A stretch of DNA of 64,000 nt, taken from NCBI GenBank assembly GCA_001574975.1, contig KQ965770.1:78960-142959 (forward strand), read 5' to 3'. The notes below the pieces were generated by a model that was not told the DNA's origin, did not search any database, and saw only the letters and a program-made list of their open reading frames with translations. The position numbers and the translations under genes are program-made. Shown here piece by piece: positions 35,045 to 45,408 of the stretch. This DNA is from Gonapodya prolifera JEL478. Its lineage: Eukaryota > Monoblepharomycota > Monoblepharidomycetes > Monoblepharidales > Gonapodyaceae. Numbering within the stretch: position 1 is the stretch's first letter; every line of letters begins with the position of its first letter.

Positions 35045-36400
35045 CTGGTTATTCGGTGAAGATTGATAGACTAACAAAGCCGCGACTGCAGCCACCCCAC
35101 TCCGTGAGTCTACACGATCAATAGGTCAGCGAAAGCTACAAGCACTCCCTCTCCCTCCGTCCGCCTTTTTGAATCTCGCCCACAGATTACGAAGCGTACC
35201 TTAAAGAATGAGAATCCATCGCCACCCTTTCAACCCACCACGACCGTGCAGTTGCGACAGGGCTGTAAATCAAGGTTTGTAGCAGTGAGTTTTGTTTTCA
35301 GTCACTGAAGATTGTGGAACTTGGTACGAGTCACGTACCGGTAGCGAGAAGGCCACTGAAGGCAGCAGCGACGGAGTTGAATGAGAAGAGGACGGCCTTT
35401 GAGTTAGAGTGGAGGGCGGGGGAAGGAGGAGATTTGAATGGAAGGGAGTGAAAACCACGCGTGTCGAGATTTCGTGTTTCTGGGAGTGTGGAGGTCGATT
35501 TGGGAGAAGAGGGTTGAGATCGCACTCGACACGCTTGAGCAAAGTACAAGGAGTTGCGGACTGCGGTGCGCACCCGATACTAAGATGGAAAACTATGTTT
35601 AAAGGGGAAAGATAAGCAACGAGCAACTGACTCAAGGGAGCTTACCCAAAACGTAAAGAAGAACAAAACACCCGGAAACAGACCCGCCTTTAAAAAACAC
35701 TCCGTTATGCAAACGCTTTCACCCTAAGCCCTTTGGATATTTCTCACCTCAGCAGCACCAGCAGTGTGCGGCACACCATGATTCCGGCAAAGTTTGACGT
35801 GAAGGCTTGGCAGGTCGCGATGATTCCCCACGTGACCATCTGCGAATAGAGCAGGAGTAGAGGTAAGGCGGCAGAGACGGTTGGTAGATGGCAACGAGGA
35901 AGCAGAGGGGTGGCGACGGTGGAGACTCACGATGCGGGCGCGCCAGATTTTGGGCCCGGCGACTTGAAGGGCGTGGGATGAGGTTGTTGGTTTGGAAGGA
36001 GGAGAGTCGAGGGTTTTTCACTTACCCCTCATCATGAAATTGCTTGGAACTGAGAGAGGATATTAGGTGTGACGTGAACCGACACAATGCCTTCGAAGAG
36101 AGATGCCGTGACAAATACCTTCAAACAATACATATGGCACAAAAAAGATCGCAAGGCCCTGATTCCGAAAGCAGAAACGTCAGACTTGTGCGTGCAATGG
36201 AATTTGCAGACTGGAGTGTCTTCGACGCACCACTTGAATTGCAAGTTGTCAAGTCCCAAGCTCGCCTCCAACGTGTCGTTCTTGTCGTCGTTGCTGGTGA
36301 CCTTGGCTGCATTGCAGTGCGTCAGTGCCAAGGAAAAGTTGATTTTGTCACGCAACGAGGAGCAAACGTTCCAGGCAGCTCCACAGCTCACATTGATTCG
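35045..36400 (-). pseudogene. Decayed MFS transporter, Dal5 (anion:cation symporter) type
   Basis: Exon-like pieces in order along the minus strand match the N-terminal half of a Dal5-family permease: 'DTLEASLGLDNLQF', 'IFFVPYVLFEVPSNFMM', 'VAGPKIWRARIMVTWGIIAT', 'NFAGIMVCRTLLVLLR', 'AGLFPGVLFFFTFWYR', 'VAAAFSGLLATG' and 'GLKGWRWILIL'. These are the helices 1-5 blocks (for example FELPSN, GGFFPG..FWY, GWRWIF). An in-frame TAA (35201-35203) replaces the usual Glu after GWRWI. The C-terminal half is missing because the acidic-protein gene begins at 35018. Most pieces still join at good splice sites (donors GTAAGT, GTGAGT), so decay is fairly recent. Original substrates would be small organic anions such as allantoate or vitamins; this is family knowledge. 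Confidence 0.7.
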
Positions 36401-36517
36401 CAACTCTTCCCGTAAGAAGAAAGCCTGTTTTCGTGGATGTGATTATTTCTATTTTTTCTCAACGAAACAAGGAAGAAAATAGCATGGCATAGCACCAACG
36501 AAGACAAATCAAAGCTA

Positions 36518-37790
36518 CTAAGCCGCAGTTATACCACCATCGATCGCCAACTCGGCGCCCTAGAGTGTGAACGCGTGTCGCGTGAGCATGTCGTCGCAAG
36601 AATTTGGTGCGCCCACTCGGCACTCGGCACTCACGGTTAAAACCGAGCTCATTTCCGATGCCAGGTAGGCAATTGTGGCCGCAACCTTGCAGAGTGATTA
36701 GTTATAGATGTTTCATGCCTCGGAAAGAATGGGCATGTAATTGTTGAAGAGCAATGTTCACCTCTTCAGGCTTTCCCGGCCGTCCCATCGGCGAGAACGT
36801 TGTCCCCATACGTTCCCTCAACGCTTCATCACTGTCCATCGAGAAGGAGGTCATGGGTGTCACGATGCACTCTTTAGCGGCGAAAGAGGGTGGTCAACGA
36901 TGAAGACAAATGTAGTTCATCACAGCCTTCGGAAGCTCAAGCTTACGTGGGTGAACAGAGTTACACCTGGTCTTCCCACCGGGAAATTGCGCCGCGCCGA
37001 GGTAGAGTGCGGCGCTCTTGGAGAGCAGGCGGACGCCGCCTTTGCTTGCGCAGTATGCTGGGATGGTTGGGAACCCGCATTGGCCAGCCTAGTCACCCGC
37101 ACGAATGGTGCATTGTGTGGGGGCCACCTTGTAACACGATACTCGAGAATGGTGTGGGACTCACTCCTGAAGATAAATTGACAATCGATTTCGTGTCCTG
37201 TCGATGTACAGGATGTCAGATTCTGATCACGGGCGCAACGGCGGTTCACACACAAAATCACAGGTGAACCGTTCTTCTTCATTGAGCGAATGGCATGTTT
37301 CACCCCACTACAATAGGGGTCGTGTCATTTCGTCATGATTGAAATGGGTCAAGATTCAATTTGTTGACAAATGCCCATTCCTCGTACGTGATGTCTTCCC
37401 ACGGGACGTTCCCTGGTTGAGCGACTCCGGCGGAGTTCACAAGGATGTCGAGAGGTCCTCCGAAAGCGTCCTCCGTGCTGGAACAACAATGAGAATTGAG
37501 GTGTTCGTTGAGGGTCACTGGAGCCAAGAGGATCAATCAACTCACTCTTTGACGACCTTTTCCCATTGGGCTTCGCTGGTAACATCATGCTGGAAGAAAC
37601 GCGACTTTTGTTCCCCCTTTTTGAAAGCGTTCACCGTGTCAGTGCTTGCGTTCATCTGGAGGAAGAAAGCTGACGTACCGAGTTTGGAGATTTCGGAAAT
37701 GAGCTATTGGGCACGATCGTGTTGCTTTGGAAGGTCCCTCATAGCGACGGCCTTTGCACCATCTGAGCAATTTCACTTTGAGTTATTCAC
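36518..37790 (-). pseudogene. Short-chain dehydrogenase/reductase lacking its 5' end
   Basis: Well-kept SDR blocks occur in order: 'SRFFQHDVTSEAQWEKVV', 'AFGGPLDILVNSAGVAQPG' (usual NNAG), 'GVKHAIRSMKKN', 'SIVNLSSG' with the catalytic Ser, 'PAYCASKGGVRLLSKSAA' with Tyr-x3-Lys, 'TRCNSVHP' and 'VAATIAYLASEMSSVLT', then 'GAELAIDGGITAA' and TAG at 36518. Splice sites between them are good. But the N-terminal Rossmann Gly motif (TGxxxGIG) is not found upstream, where a 30-C run and the methyltransferase gene lie, and an in-frame TAG (37704-37706) interrupts 'DRAQ' and 'LISEISKLG'. The missing exon might be an assembly gap at the C-run, but the TAG also argues for a dead gene. Confidence 0.65.
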
Positions 37791-37938
37791 CGTTCGACTA
37801 TATGTACCAGCCCCAGCCCGTTGTAATAATGCAAGAATATCAATCAGTTGTGTCTCATTGGTATGTAGTGAATACTTAGTTTTGAAGATATTCCTTTTCG
37901 ATAGAGGGACAGAGTTCACTTTTTCGTCCATTCCTCTT

Positions 37939-37939
<1 letters not shown>

Positions 37940-37969
<30 letters not shown>
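37940..37969 (+). repeat. 30-bp poly-C run
   Basis: An uninterrupted run of 30 C bases between the truncated SDR and the methyltransferase stop. Such runs are hard to sequence, so nearby joins should be trusted less. Confidence 0.95.
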
Positions 37970-37970
<1 letters not shown>

Positions 37971-37987
37971 CCAAATGCCAGCCCCTA

Positions 37988-38869
37988 CTACTCCTTCCTG
38001 CCCCACGTCAACACGGCCTTCATTTTCCCCGTCCAGTGCCCACCCTCGAAACTCTCCTGCGAATACCTCAAGAACGCCGGTTCAATCTCGTCCACATACT
38101 TTGTTCTGGCCTCCTCACTCCAGGCCCTGGCGGCGACACTCTTGACCAAATGCGCGCAGGCGAGTGCAAAGTCCTTGGGGTCGACGTCGGGTGTGAAACT
38201 CCAAATCTCGCTCTTGACGTCCACGAACCCGGCGGTTTCCAGTTTCTTCTTGGCGGTTTCGGGCTCGAACCACGTTTGGCTCGGGAACAAGCGTGTGGGG
38301 TCTGGTAGGGCGGGCGCGTCGGGTAGGAATTTCGCGAGCGCGGGGAGCAGGATCTCGCTCCACCATGAGAACCCGTTCCAGGAAGTGAACCCCGCGACGC
38401 CGACGTGGGGTTTGAGCATGCGCAAGGTCTCGTTGAGCACGGCGTTGTCGTCGGGTGCGAAGAAGACGCCGAAGTTGTTGAAGATGCAGTCGAAGTGCGA
38501 GCTTTCCAGTCCCGGGTGCTGCTGGTCGAGCCGGAGGGCGGAAATTTTGCCCGAGAGCGGTTCGTATTGCGCCGCAGCTGCGCGCTGGCGGAGGTAGGAG
38601 AGGTAGTTCTCGTCGAGGTCTGCGCCGGTGATGGAGGCGATGTGCGAGGGTTGGAGGGCGAAAGTGGGAACGACCGCGCGGAAGATGAGCGTGCCGATTC
38701 CAGAGGCGTTGTCGAGGATGTGGAGTGGGTGGGCGGGTGTGGGTGGTGGCCGTTCGCTGAGGATTCTGCGCACGATTTCTTCGGCTGGTGGACCGGTGAG
38801 GTGTTCGTTGATGAGTGCGATTTGGTGTGACGCGTTTGTGGCAGTCGTGCTNATTTCCTTGGATGGCAT
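37988..38869 (-). CDS. Class I SAM-dependent methyltransferase
   Basis: A single-exon, ~293-residue small-molecule-type methyltransferase. Motif I reads 'HILDNASGIGTLIFRAVVP', the acidic end of strand 2 'SITGADLDENYLSYLRQRA', and motifs II-III 'SSHFDCIFNNFGVFFAPDD', 'LNETLRMLKPHVGVAGFTSW'. The C-terminal part has 'WFEPETAKKKLETAGFVDVK', as in fungal type-11/25 methyltransferases found in secondary-metabolite or stress loci. An N base at 38852 hides one residue near the start ('MPSKE' then unknown). It is co-oriented with the broken SDR and transporter downstream, which suggests a former three-gene metabolic unit. Substrate unknown. Confidence 0.85.
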   Translation of the reverse strand: MPSKEXSTTATNASHQIALINEHLTGPPAEEIVRRILSERPPPTPAHPLHILDNASGIGTLIFRAVVPTFALQPSHIASITGADLDENYLSYLRQRAAAAQYEPLSGKISALRLDQQHPGLESSHFDCIFNNFGVFFAPDDNAVLNETLRMLKPHVGVAGFTSWNGFSWWSEILLPALAKFLPDAPALPDPTRLFPSQTWFEPETAKKKLETAGFVDVKSEIWSFTPDVDPKDFALACAHLVKSVAARAWSEEARTKYVDEIEPAFLRYSQESFEGGHWTGKMKAVLTWGRKE

Positions 38870-39069
38870 TCTGCGTGAGTTTTGGATGCGGAGAGGCGTG
38901 CAGAGCGTGCAGAGCGGGGGTTTTAATGGGACAGACGTTTATTCGCCTTTAGCCGTGGGTGTGGCCGCAGACAGGGCACACGTGGATTTCCGACTCTCGC
39001 AAGCACTGTTAGTCACACTTATTCACGTTTTTATTCGCGTATTTACTTAAAATTTAATTTAATTCGTAT

Positions 39070-40330
39070 TTCATTGGGGAGAATGGATCCTGGAGTAAAT
39101 TTGAGCTCAAACCATCTCGCACCACCGTATGGGAAGAAGCCAATGCCTAGACCTTGGTTGGATCCATGTTTTTTGGTGTTGTGGCCAGCGCATACGTCAA
39201 CACAAAGATGAAGAATGACGCGAGGCTCAACACTCATGCGTCTCCTATCTCCCCGTGTGCCATTTCCCACCGTCGACAATCGTGACGGACTCAAACTCGG
39301 ACTTGGCGGTGGCGGGTGTGAGGTGGAGCGCTCAAGGCACTGCCCATTCCGCTCGTCCCTTGGCAGTCCTGCCGTGGAGTCCATACCGGTCATGTTCATC
39401 CCGGTCATCCCGGTCATCCTGGTCATTCCATTCATGTTCATCCCCATTCCTCCCACTCCACGCACTCTCATACCAAACGTGCCAACTCCCGCCGGAAAGT
39501 ATCCAGGCGCGAGCCCCTGCCCCATTTGAGGCGGACCAACCCCATGAACGCGGCCAAAACCAGCACTTGGGACGAACCCAAATCTGAATCCGAGCCTGAC
39601 GCCATTGCCATTGTGAGTTCCTTGATGCACAAAAGCTGGAGCTGGCGCGCCGCCAGCGCTCGGGAGCGGGAGCCATAGCGTGCCACGTGCCACTCCCAAA
39701 GTGCAGGCTATGGAAGTGTCGTGAGAGGCGTGTACGGACCGTTGACGAAGGGCTCGGGGGAGGGCGAGGGTACAGGTACAGGTGCGCGGTAGACATGGAC
39801 GATACGTGGACCACGGGTACGTGCGAGGGTGAGGGTATGGGTACATGTAGCGGTGACGGTGCGGGTATGGGTGACGGGTAGGTTTGTCCTCCAACCCTGC
39901 TTTTGTCCCTGCCCCACATGTCCCGCCCCGAATTCACCCTCGCCGACCTGCCTGAAAGCATCCCAGTCCCGTTTCAGCCGTTTGATCCTTGCCTCGTCCG
40001 GACCGGGCACGGGAGGTCGTTTGAGCTGAGGCGGAGATGTGGCCTGCGGTGCAGCAGGGAAAGGGTCGGGCGAGATGGAAATGGGGCGCGAAGGTGGTGA
40101 TGGTGATTCGGGGTGTTGTGCGGGTTGGGTTGTTGTTGGGACTGGTGTTGTATCGAGCTTGGGTTGGGAGAGGAACGGTATGACAGCGCTCGTGGGAAGG
40201 TGGGGAGCGGGGTTGGGTTCGAGGGGCATTTGGAGAGAAGCTGGGTGGGGGCTGAGCAGATAGAGACTGACGAATGCGACAAAAACCACACAACACTCCG
40301 TTTCAATGAACAAAGATTCGTGGATTCCGT
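39070..40330 (-). pseudogene. Diverged copy of the Pro/Met/Gly-rich gene at 42.6-44.5 kb
   Basis: Aligns along its length with 42.5-44.5 kb. Shared blocks include 'PTQLLSK', 'ISISPD', 'DEARIKRLKRDWDAFRQVGE', 'VSSMST', 'VHQGTHNG', 'GPPQMGQGLAPG' and the 'MGMNMNGM' stretch; the 3' ends share 'CTCCCATCTCCCC'-like sequence. The copy is open from ATG 40229 for about 173 codons, but its matching blocks then fall in different frames, so it cannot make the same protein. It has only three or four of the 9-bp Asn-Gly-Met-type repeats that the other copy has expanded. Either a pseudogene or a fast-diverging gene with a different C-terminus. Confidence 0.6.
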
Positions 40331-41149
40331 CGCACCTCGTGCAGCAGGTGTCCGAAGAGAGTGCGTTATGCCAATAAGTTCTACCAGCGGAAGTCCATGT
40401 CACAAGGATTGCGTACAGCGTCACAAGGACCACTTGCGTCTTCGGTTCAGAGGCAACGCTGAACTCAAACGCCGTCGCCATGTGATATGTCACCCCGAAT
40501 TCTTGCGAATTCGGTCCCCAGGTCTCGAGGCTTTCCCCCTCGCCTTTCTACCTCTCCCCCACGTTGAATTCTTCGCCCGCTCGTCAAGAGTAGTCCTCGT
40601 TCATCCGCACAACTTCCCCCTCCGCATCCCGACGGGGAATCGCAGGTCGTCTGGAGTATTCTGCTCCAACAACCACCACCTTCATAACTTCAAGTTCGAA
40701 GATCCGTTCATGGGAACAGAGGTTTCACGTAGAGAAGATACGTAGCAGCGGACCGAGATATAAATGCTGTGCTGCAACGCTCGACCAGACTTCGTCGTCC
40801 TTGCGGAGCAGAAGTAAGGTTGACTGGTTTTTCGCATCAAAAGGAAACCGAAGCCTTCCACTGGCAAGCGGGCAAGCCTCACGCCAGCACCCAAGTCCGC
40901 AATGTTCCTTTTTCCTCTCGCGAGGATAAAAGGAGAGGTTGGGGATATACGGCATTTGTCGGAATTAAAACCCAAAACCCAACCCACCACACCAGATCTG
41001 TGAAAGAAATCCAGTTTTAAGCCATTGCGAAAGCAATCAGGAATAACACTCCAATGATATTTCGAATGCAAGTTCCATCGTTCCCGAGCATCCGCTGTAT
41101 CCAAAGGCGAATAGGTTTTTCATTGGTTTTCAGATGGAACAAGGAAACC

Positions 41150-41347
41150 CGAAGGTCCATGGACGTCAGCTCGAGACAGTGCAATACGAGCGACATCCGC
41201 GACAGAACTTGGAGCAAGCCCCAAGCGACTCCGTCAAGGGTCCAAAGAATAAATGACAGACAGGGCCCCCCGATGGGGAGCCTTCTAGCTGTCACGCTAG
41301 AAAGAACAGATACTACACTTGATCTTAGCCAATAGGCCTGAGAGGAT
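41150..41347 (-). ncRNA. U2: U2 spliceosomal snRNA
   Basis: On the minus strand the RNA begins at 41347 with 'ATCCTCTCAGGCCTATTGGC', then 'TAAGATCAAGTGTAGTATCT', the near-invariant U2 5' region, including the branch-site-pairing element GUAGUA (complement at about 41309-41316). Next come a perfect hairpin TCTAGC/GCTAGA (stem IIa position), a G/C hairpin GGCTCCCC/GGGGGGCC (stem IIb), an Sm-site-like 'ATTTATTCTTTGG', and 3' stems. The 3' end near 41150 is estimated from normal U2 length (~190 nt). U2 pairs with the intron branch point in the spliceosome, in keeping with the intron-rich genes here. Confidence 0.93.
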
Positions 41348-41369
41348 ACAGATGCTGGAAAACGGGGCA

Positions 41370-41376
41370 TTTTATA
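41370..41376 (-). promoter_or_regulatory. TATA box of U2 snRNA gene
   Basis: TATAAAA on the minus strand ends 23 bp before the U2 5' end, a normal spacing for TATA-directed initiation. Other upstream elements could not be identified by eye. Confidence 0.7.
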
Positions 41377-41758
41377 CCCCCTAGGGTGCAAAGGCCATGA
41401 GGCCGTGTCGGGGAAAGTGGTATCGCTTCCGCAGCAGTCATCCGCAGCAGTGCAACTGTTGCGCTGCCCTTGCATCGCCAATAAGTTGTGTAGTTGTCCC
41501 TCGCATCGCAAGCGGAGGAAGAAGGAACGAAAAGCCAAAATGCTCGTTGATATCCATGATTCCTCGTCGATGCCCGGGGGGACCTCCAAACGTAATGGAC
41601 ATGTATATTCATTCACTCGCGGTTCATTTTGAGTCACGGAAAGTCCTTTGCCGGCCGGGAAAGCATTAAAGTGCGATTGCACATAATCGATATTTTTTGG
41701 GTAAGGATGGAACCGAAGATTGGTGATGTCGGCAACGGGCCGAGAGCAAAACGAGAGC

Positions 41759-42416
41759 CTAATTCTGAAAGTGACTGGATGAGCGGACTGTCAAGTCGAA
41801 TGATTGAGTTCCGAAGAGCGAGCCGAGCACCATAGAGTTTGCGTTGAAAAGAAATGTCGACCTGGTCACAGGTCTTTCGTTACCAGAATCGGGTTCGTAC
41901 CGATAGTGGAACTGAAGCACGTTGACGCCAGTTGGTAACCAGCCTCCCTGTCCCTCGGAGCACGCAGACGTACTCATCTATCTGCTGGACCAAGGTATGG
42001 AAGTTGAATAGCGAAACCCGCGAACTTCTTTCCGAGAGCTGGTGTGTTGTCCGCAACCAAGACCCATCATCCACCGTACGCGGCTCCGCATCGCTTGTAA
42101 CATCGTCCGAGATCCATAAAAAAGCGTCTGTTGATTCCTCGCGGAAGACGGTGCAGGATTTGTGCAGGGAGTGTGTAATAATGTGTGTGAACCGCGGAGT
42201 GGTGATCGGCATCGAAGAGCAGCTGTTTGTCACGAGGAGGAGGGACATGGATTTCTCCGATGTCATCTCTTGCAGTCTAGTTAGTGTGTTCGAGTGTTCG
42301 AGTGTTCGAGTGTTCGATGGTGCTTGGGTCTTGTTTTCGTGTTCTCGGCTTCGTGGTGTCTCGGTCGAAGTAATTTTTTTGAGAGATGCTCGATCATCGC
42401 CAATCGCGTGTTCCAC
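41759..42416 (-). CDS. Unrecognised small protein, exon structure unclear
   Basis: A minus-strand frame with internal Met near 42265 reads 'MSLLLVTNSCSSMP', 'TPRFTHIITHSLHK', 'ESTDAFLWISDD' and 'SLFNFHTLVQQIDEYVCVL'. An overlapping frame downstream reads 'GWLPTGVNVLQFHYRYEPDS' and 'STFLFNANSMVLGSLFG'. Together they look like an alpha/beta domain split by an intron near 41950, but I cannot fix the join. The opposite strand is also open over 41932-42444. No family recognised. Confidence 0.25.
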
Positions 42417-42593
42417 GGAAGATAAAATATCCGTGAGTTTTTAGTATTCACAAAAGATGTACAACGATGCGCGGCTCTACATTTATGTGTCTCCCATCTC
42501 CCCAGATGCCACATTCCCACTGGTATCCCTGCCCCCATTCCGTCCAGATCTGGTAAACCTTCACCACTCCTGCCTTCAAATGCACCCCACCCA

Positions 42594-44519
42594 CTACCGC
42601 TCCACCTTCACCCCCACCTCCTGGCCCACGCTTCCATCCTCCTCAGCCTCGACTTTCGCAGACACCTGCGTCACAACCTCAACCTCGGGCGTCGTGACGG
42701 ACTCGGACTGGCGGGGGCGAGGCCGGGGCCGGGGCGAGTTCACGTCCGCTTCCACCTTGAGATTGAATATGGCGGAGCTGGTGTCAGAGTGGCTCCACGC
42801 TATTGGATATGTGCGCTGCTCGAACTTCACCGAGCTGGACGGTGCGGGACTTGCGCCGTTTCCGCCTTCCGACGATCTGCTGCCGTCCATTACTGTCTGC
42901 GCCGACCGCCCTACGCTATTGGAAGGAGTTGTGCGGTGCTCGAGCTTCACCGAGATAGGCGGTGGGGCGCTCGCACCGTTTCCACCTTCTGCCGATCTGC
43001 TGCCGTCCCCTACTATCTGTGCTGACCCACGAGCCGTCGTTGAGTCCTGTGCAGAAAGACCCTCGGGTTACTGCTCCTATGAACAACACATTCATCGCAC
43101 ACGCCAACCCACCTGACTTTCTCTCCCAGGCGCACGACCCGTCGGAAGCGCAGGCTGCGCGATAGGAGCCGGAGCTGGGAGGAACGACCCACCCCACATT
43201 GGCATGGCGGCCATGAAGCGGGGATCAGGTGGAGCGCTCATGGCACCCATTGCGCCCATTCCTGGCAGCCCCGGCATACCGTTCACGCCGCCCATGTTCA
43301 TCCCGTTCATCCCGTTCATCCCGTTCATCCCGTTCATCCCATTCATCCCATTCATCCCATTCATCCCATTCATCCCAGTCATCCCTGGCATTCCGTTCAT
43401 GTTCATCCCCATTCCACCCACCCCCATGCCAAACGCCCCGACCCCCGCCGGAAAGAGTCCAGGGGCAACCCCCTGCCCCATCTGAGGCGGACCAACCCCA
43501 ACCCCACTAACGCCGCCAAAACCGACAGTTGCACTTGGGACGAATCCTAATCCGAATCCGTGCCCGACACCATTGTGAGTTCCTTGATGCACGGGACCTG
43601 TAGCTGGAGCACCCGGGAACGGCGCGGGTGGGAGCGATGCCAGTCCGTGTCCAGCAATCGAGGCAGGAGCGTTCAGGGGTGGAAGAGCCGGGGAAGGCGA
43701 CGGCTGCGGCAGCCCAATGGGAGCCATTGAGTCCCACTGCTGAAGTGGAGCCCATGGAAGTGTCGGGAGAGGCGCGTACGTTACGTTGACGACCGGCACG
43801 GGCGAAGGCGAGGGCACAGGTATGGCTGAAGGTGACGGGTGCATGGTAGACATGGACGATACGTCGGCCACGGGTACGGGCGATGGCGAGGGTACAAGTA
43901 TAAGTGAAGGTAACGGATGCGGCGCAAACGGCGCCTGCACCCCTGGCATGGGCGTAGGCGAGGGCGACGGTACAGGCATGGGGGAAGGTGACGGGTGCGG
44001 GTCCGGGTTTGTGCTCCAACCCTGCCCTTGTCCCTGCCCCACCTGCCCCGCCCTGACTTCGCCCTCGCCGGCCTGCCTGAAAGCAGCCCAGTCGCGTCTT
44101 GGCCGTTTGCTCCTTGCCTCGTCCAGACCGGGCATCGGAGGTCGTTTGAGCGGAGGTCGTTTGAGCTGAGACGATGGGTCGGGAGGCGTGGATGACGGTG
44201 GGGCAGGGGCAAGGTCGGGAGAGATGGAAATGGGGGACGACGTTGACGATTCGGGGTGGTTTGCGGGTTGGATTGTTGTTGCGGTTGGTGCGGTGTCTGT
44301 GCTTGGATTGGGAGAGAAACGGGATGAGACACGTTCGTGGGGAGGTGGGGGCGGCGTTGGGTTCGCCGGGCGTTTGGAAAGAAGCTGGGTTGGTGGGTGA
44401 GCGGGTAGTGATTGAGGAGTGCGACAAAAACTCCGTTTCAATGAAGAAACATTCACAGATTCCGTCGCATCACGTACAGCAGTCTCGTAACTTGTCCCCT
44501 TTACATTTCTCCATCTCAC
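42594..44519 (-). CDS. Pro/Met/Gly-rich low-complexity protein, probably nuclear
   Basis: A long open frame (44519-43092) of ~475 codons, then an intron (donor GTGGGT near 43112, acceptor CACAG near 43050) joining in phase to a last exon that ends at 42594. Parts in order: Pro/Ser/Thr-rich start; a basic patch 'EARSKRPRRDWAAFRQ' that could be a nuclear signal; Pro-Ser-Pro repeats; 'VHQGTHNGVGHGFGLGF'; Gly/Met-rich 'GMGVGGMGMNMNGM' with (Met-Asn-Gly) repeats; 'MSAPPDPRFMAAMPMWGG'; and in the last exon two copies of a unit 'DGSRSAEGGNGAS...VKLEHRT'. The frame has no in-frame ATG at its open start, so the first exon or true start is unresolved. It resembles low-complexity RNA-associated or transcription proteins only in composition. 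Confidence 0.5.
43290..43381 (-). repeat. 9-bp tandem repeat (Gly-Met-Asn coding)
   Basis: About ten copies of a 9-bp unit (plus strand GTTCATCCC, then ATTCATCCC), coding Gly-Met-Asn on the minus strand. The duplicated gene at 39.4 kb has only about three to four copies, so the array grew or shrank after duplication. Confidence 0.9.
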
Positions 44520-44563
44520 CCATCTTTGCCTCCTTCAAGAACAATCCTTACCCCTTGTCAACC

Positions 44564-45225
44564 TCAACTCACATGCTTCAATAGCTTCGTCTGATAGCGG
44601 TCAAACACGGTCTTAAACGCATCAATGTTCTCGTCGTAGTACGCTGCCGCGCGGATGTAGAGGGGCTGTCGAAGCACACCCGTCGCGTCATCCGAGTGTT
44701 GTCTCGCCGCATGGGCGGAACGACCCCCAAGTCTCAAAGACCCCCTCATCGTGTGAATTGCTTCACCCGAGCCACGCACTGACTCCGGAGCATGGCTCCA
44801 AACTCCAGCTTGTCCATGTCCCCTCGTGTTCTTCACCATTCAATCTCCTTCATCTCCTTTTCAGCACGCACCTCCCCCCCATCAACCGCCCACCTAACGA
44901 AATCTTCATCCATCTTCCCGAGAAAACAATCGACCCTCAACCCCCTATGCACATCGTCGAGTAAAATCCTGGGCATGCCGTCCTTGGCGACTGGACATGC
45001 TTCGAGCTCTGCGGGCGAGAGGGCGATGAGGTAGGACAGCGATGAGTCGAAGGGGATGTCGCGTGTCCTGATCGGACGGCGCTGCATGGGATGCGTGAGG
45101 ATTGAGGTGGTGAGCTCTTCCCTCGACGGTAATCGTCCTTCCGTTTCCATCACCCATCACGCTTCCACGAAAGCACCTACGTGGTGTGGATCGCGGCCCC
45201 AATTCCGGTCGACATTGACGCTCAT
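44564..45225 (-). CDS. Unrecognised protein
   Basis: ATG 45225 opens 'MSVNVDRNWGRDPHHV', then 'GRLPSREELTTSILTHPMQR', 'SLSYLIALSPAELEACPVA', 'RILLDDVHRGLRVDCFLG' and 'EDFVRWAVDGG'. A further exon probably reads 'MDKLEFGAMLRSQCV' near 44790, and the end is 'ALYIRAAAYYDENIDAF'-like sequence near 44650 with a TGA-side end at 44564. The introns near 45185 and 44870 are guesses. The protein is soluble-looking and mostly helical; no family recognised. Confidence 0.35.
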
Positions 45226-45408
45226 TGAATGGAGTGTGGGAAGGTGAATGAATTCCGCATCATGCAGAATCGTGGACACACTACCCAGACTCCAGCATTC
45301 GAATTGCACGTATGCACACCAAAATTCTTGACCGATGACAATATATTTCTACTTACAGACTTGAAATAACCGACCAGTCAGTACTCGCCCAACAAAACTA
45401 CCTCCAAT

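Noticed and set aside
43204-43485. Plus-strand Ile/Pro/Phe repeat protein ('FIPFIPFIP').
   Set aside because: It is the antisense reading of the Gly-Met-Asn repeat; only the minus strand has a supported gene around it.
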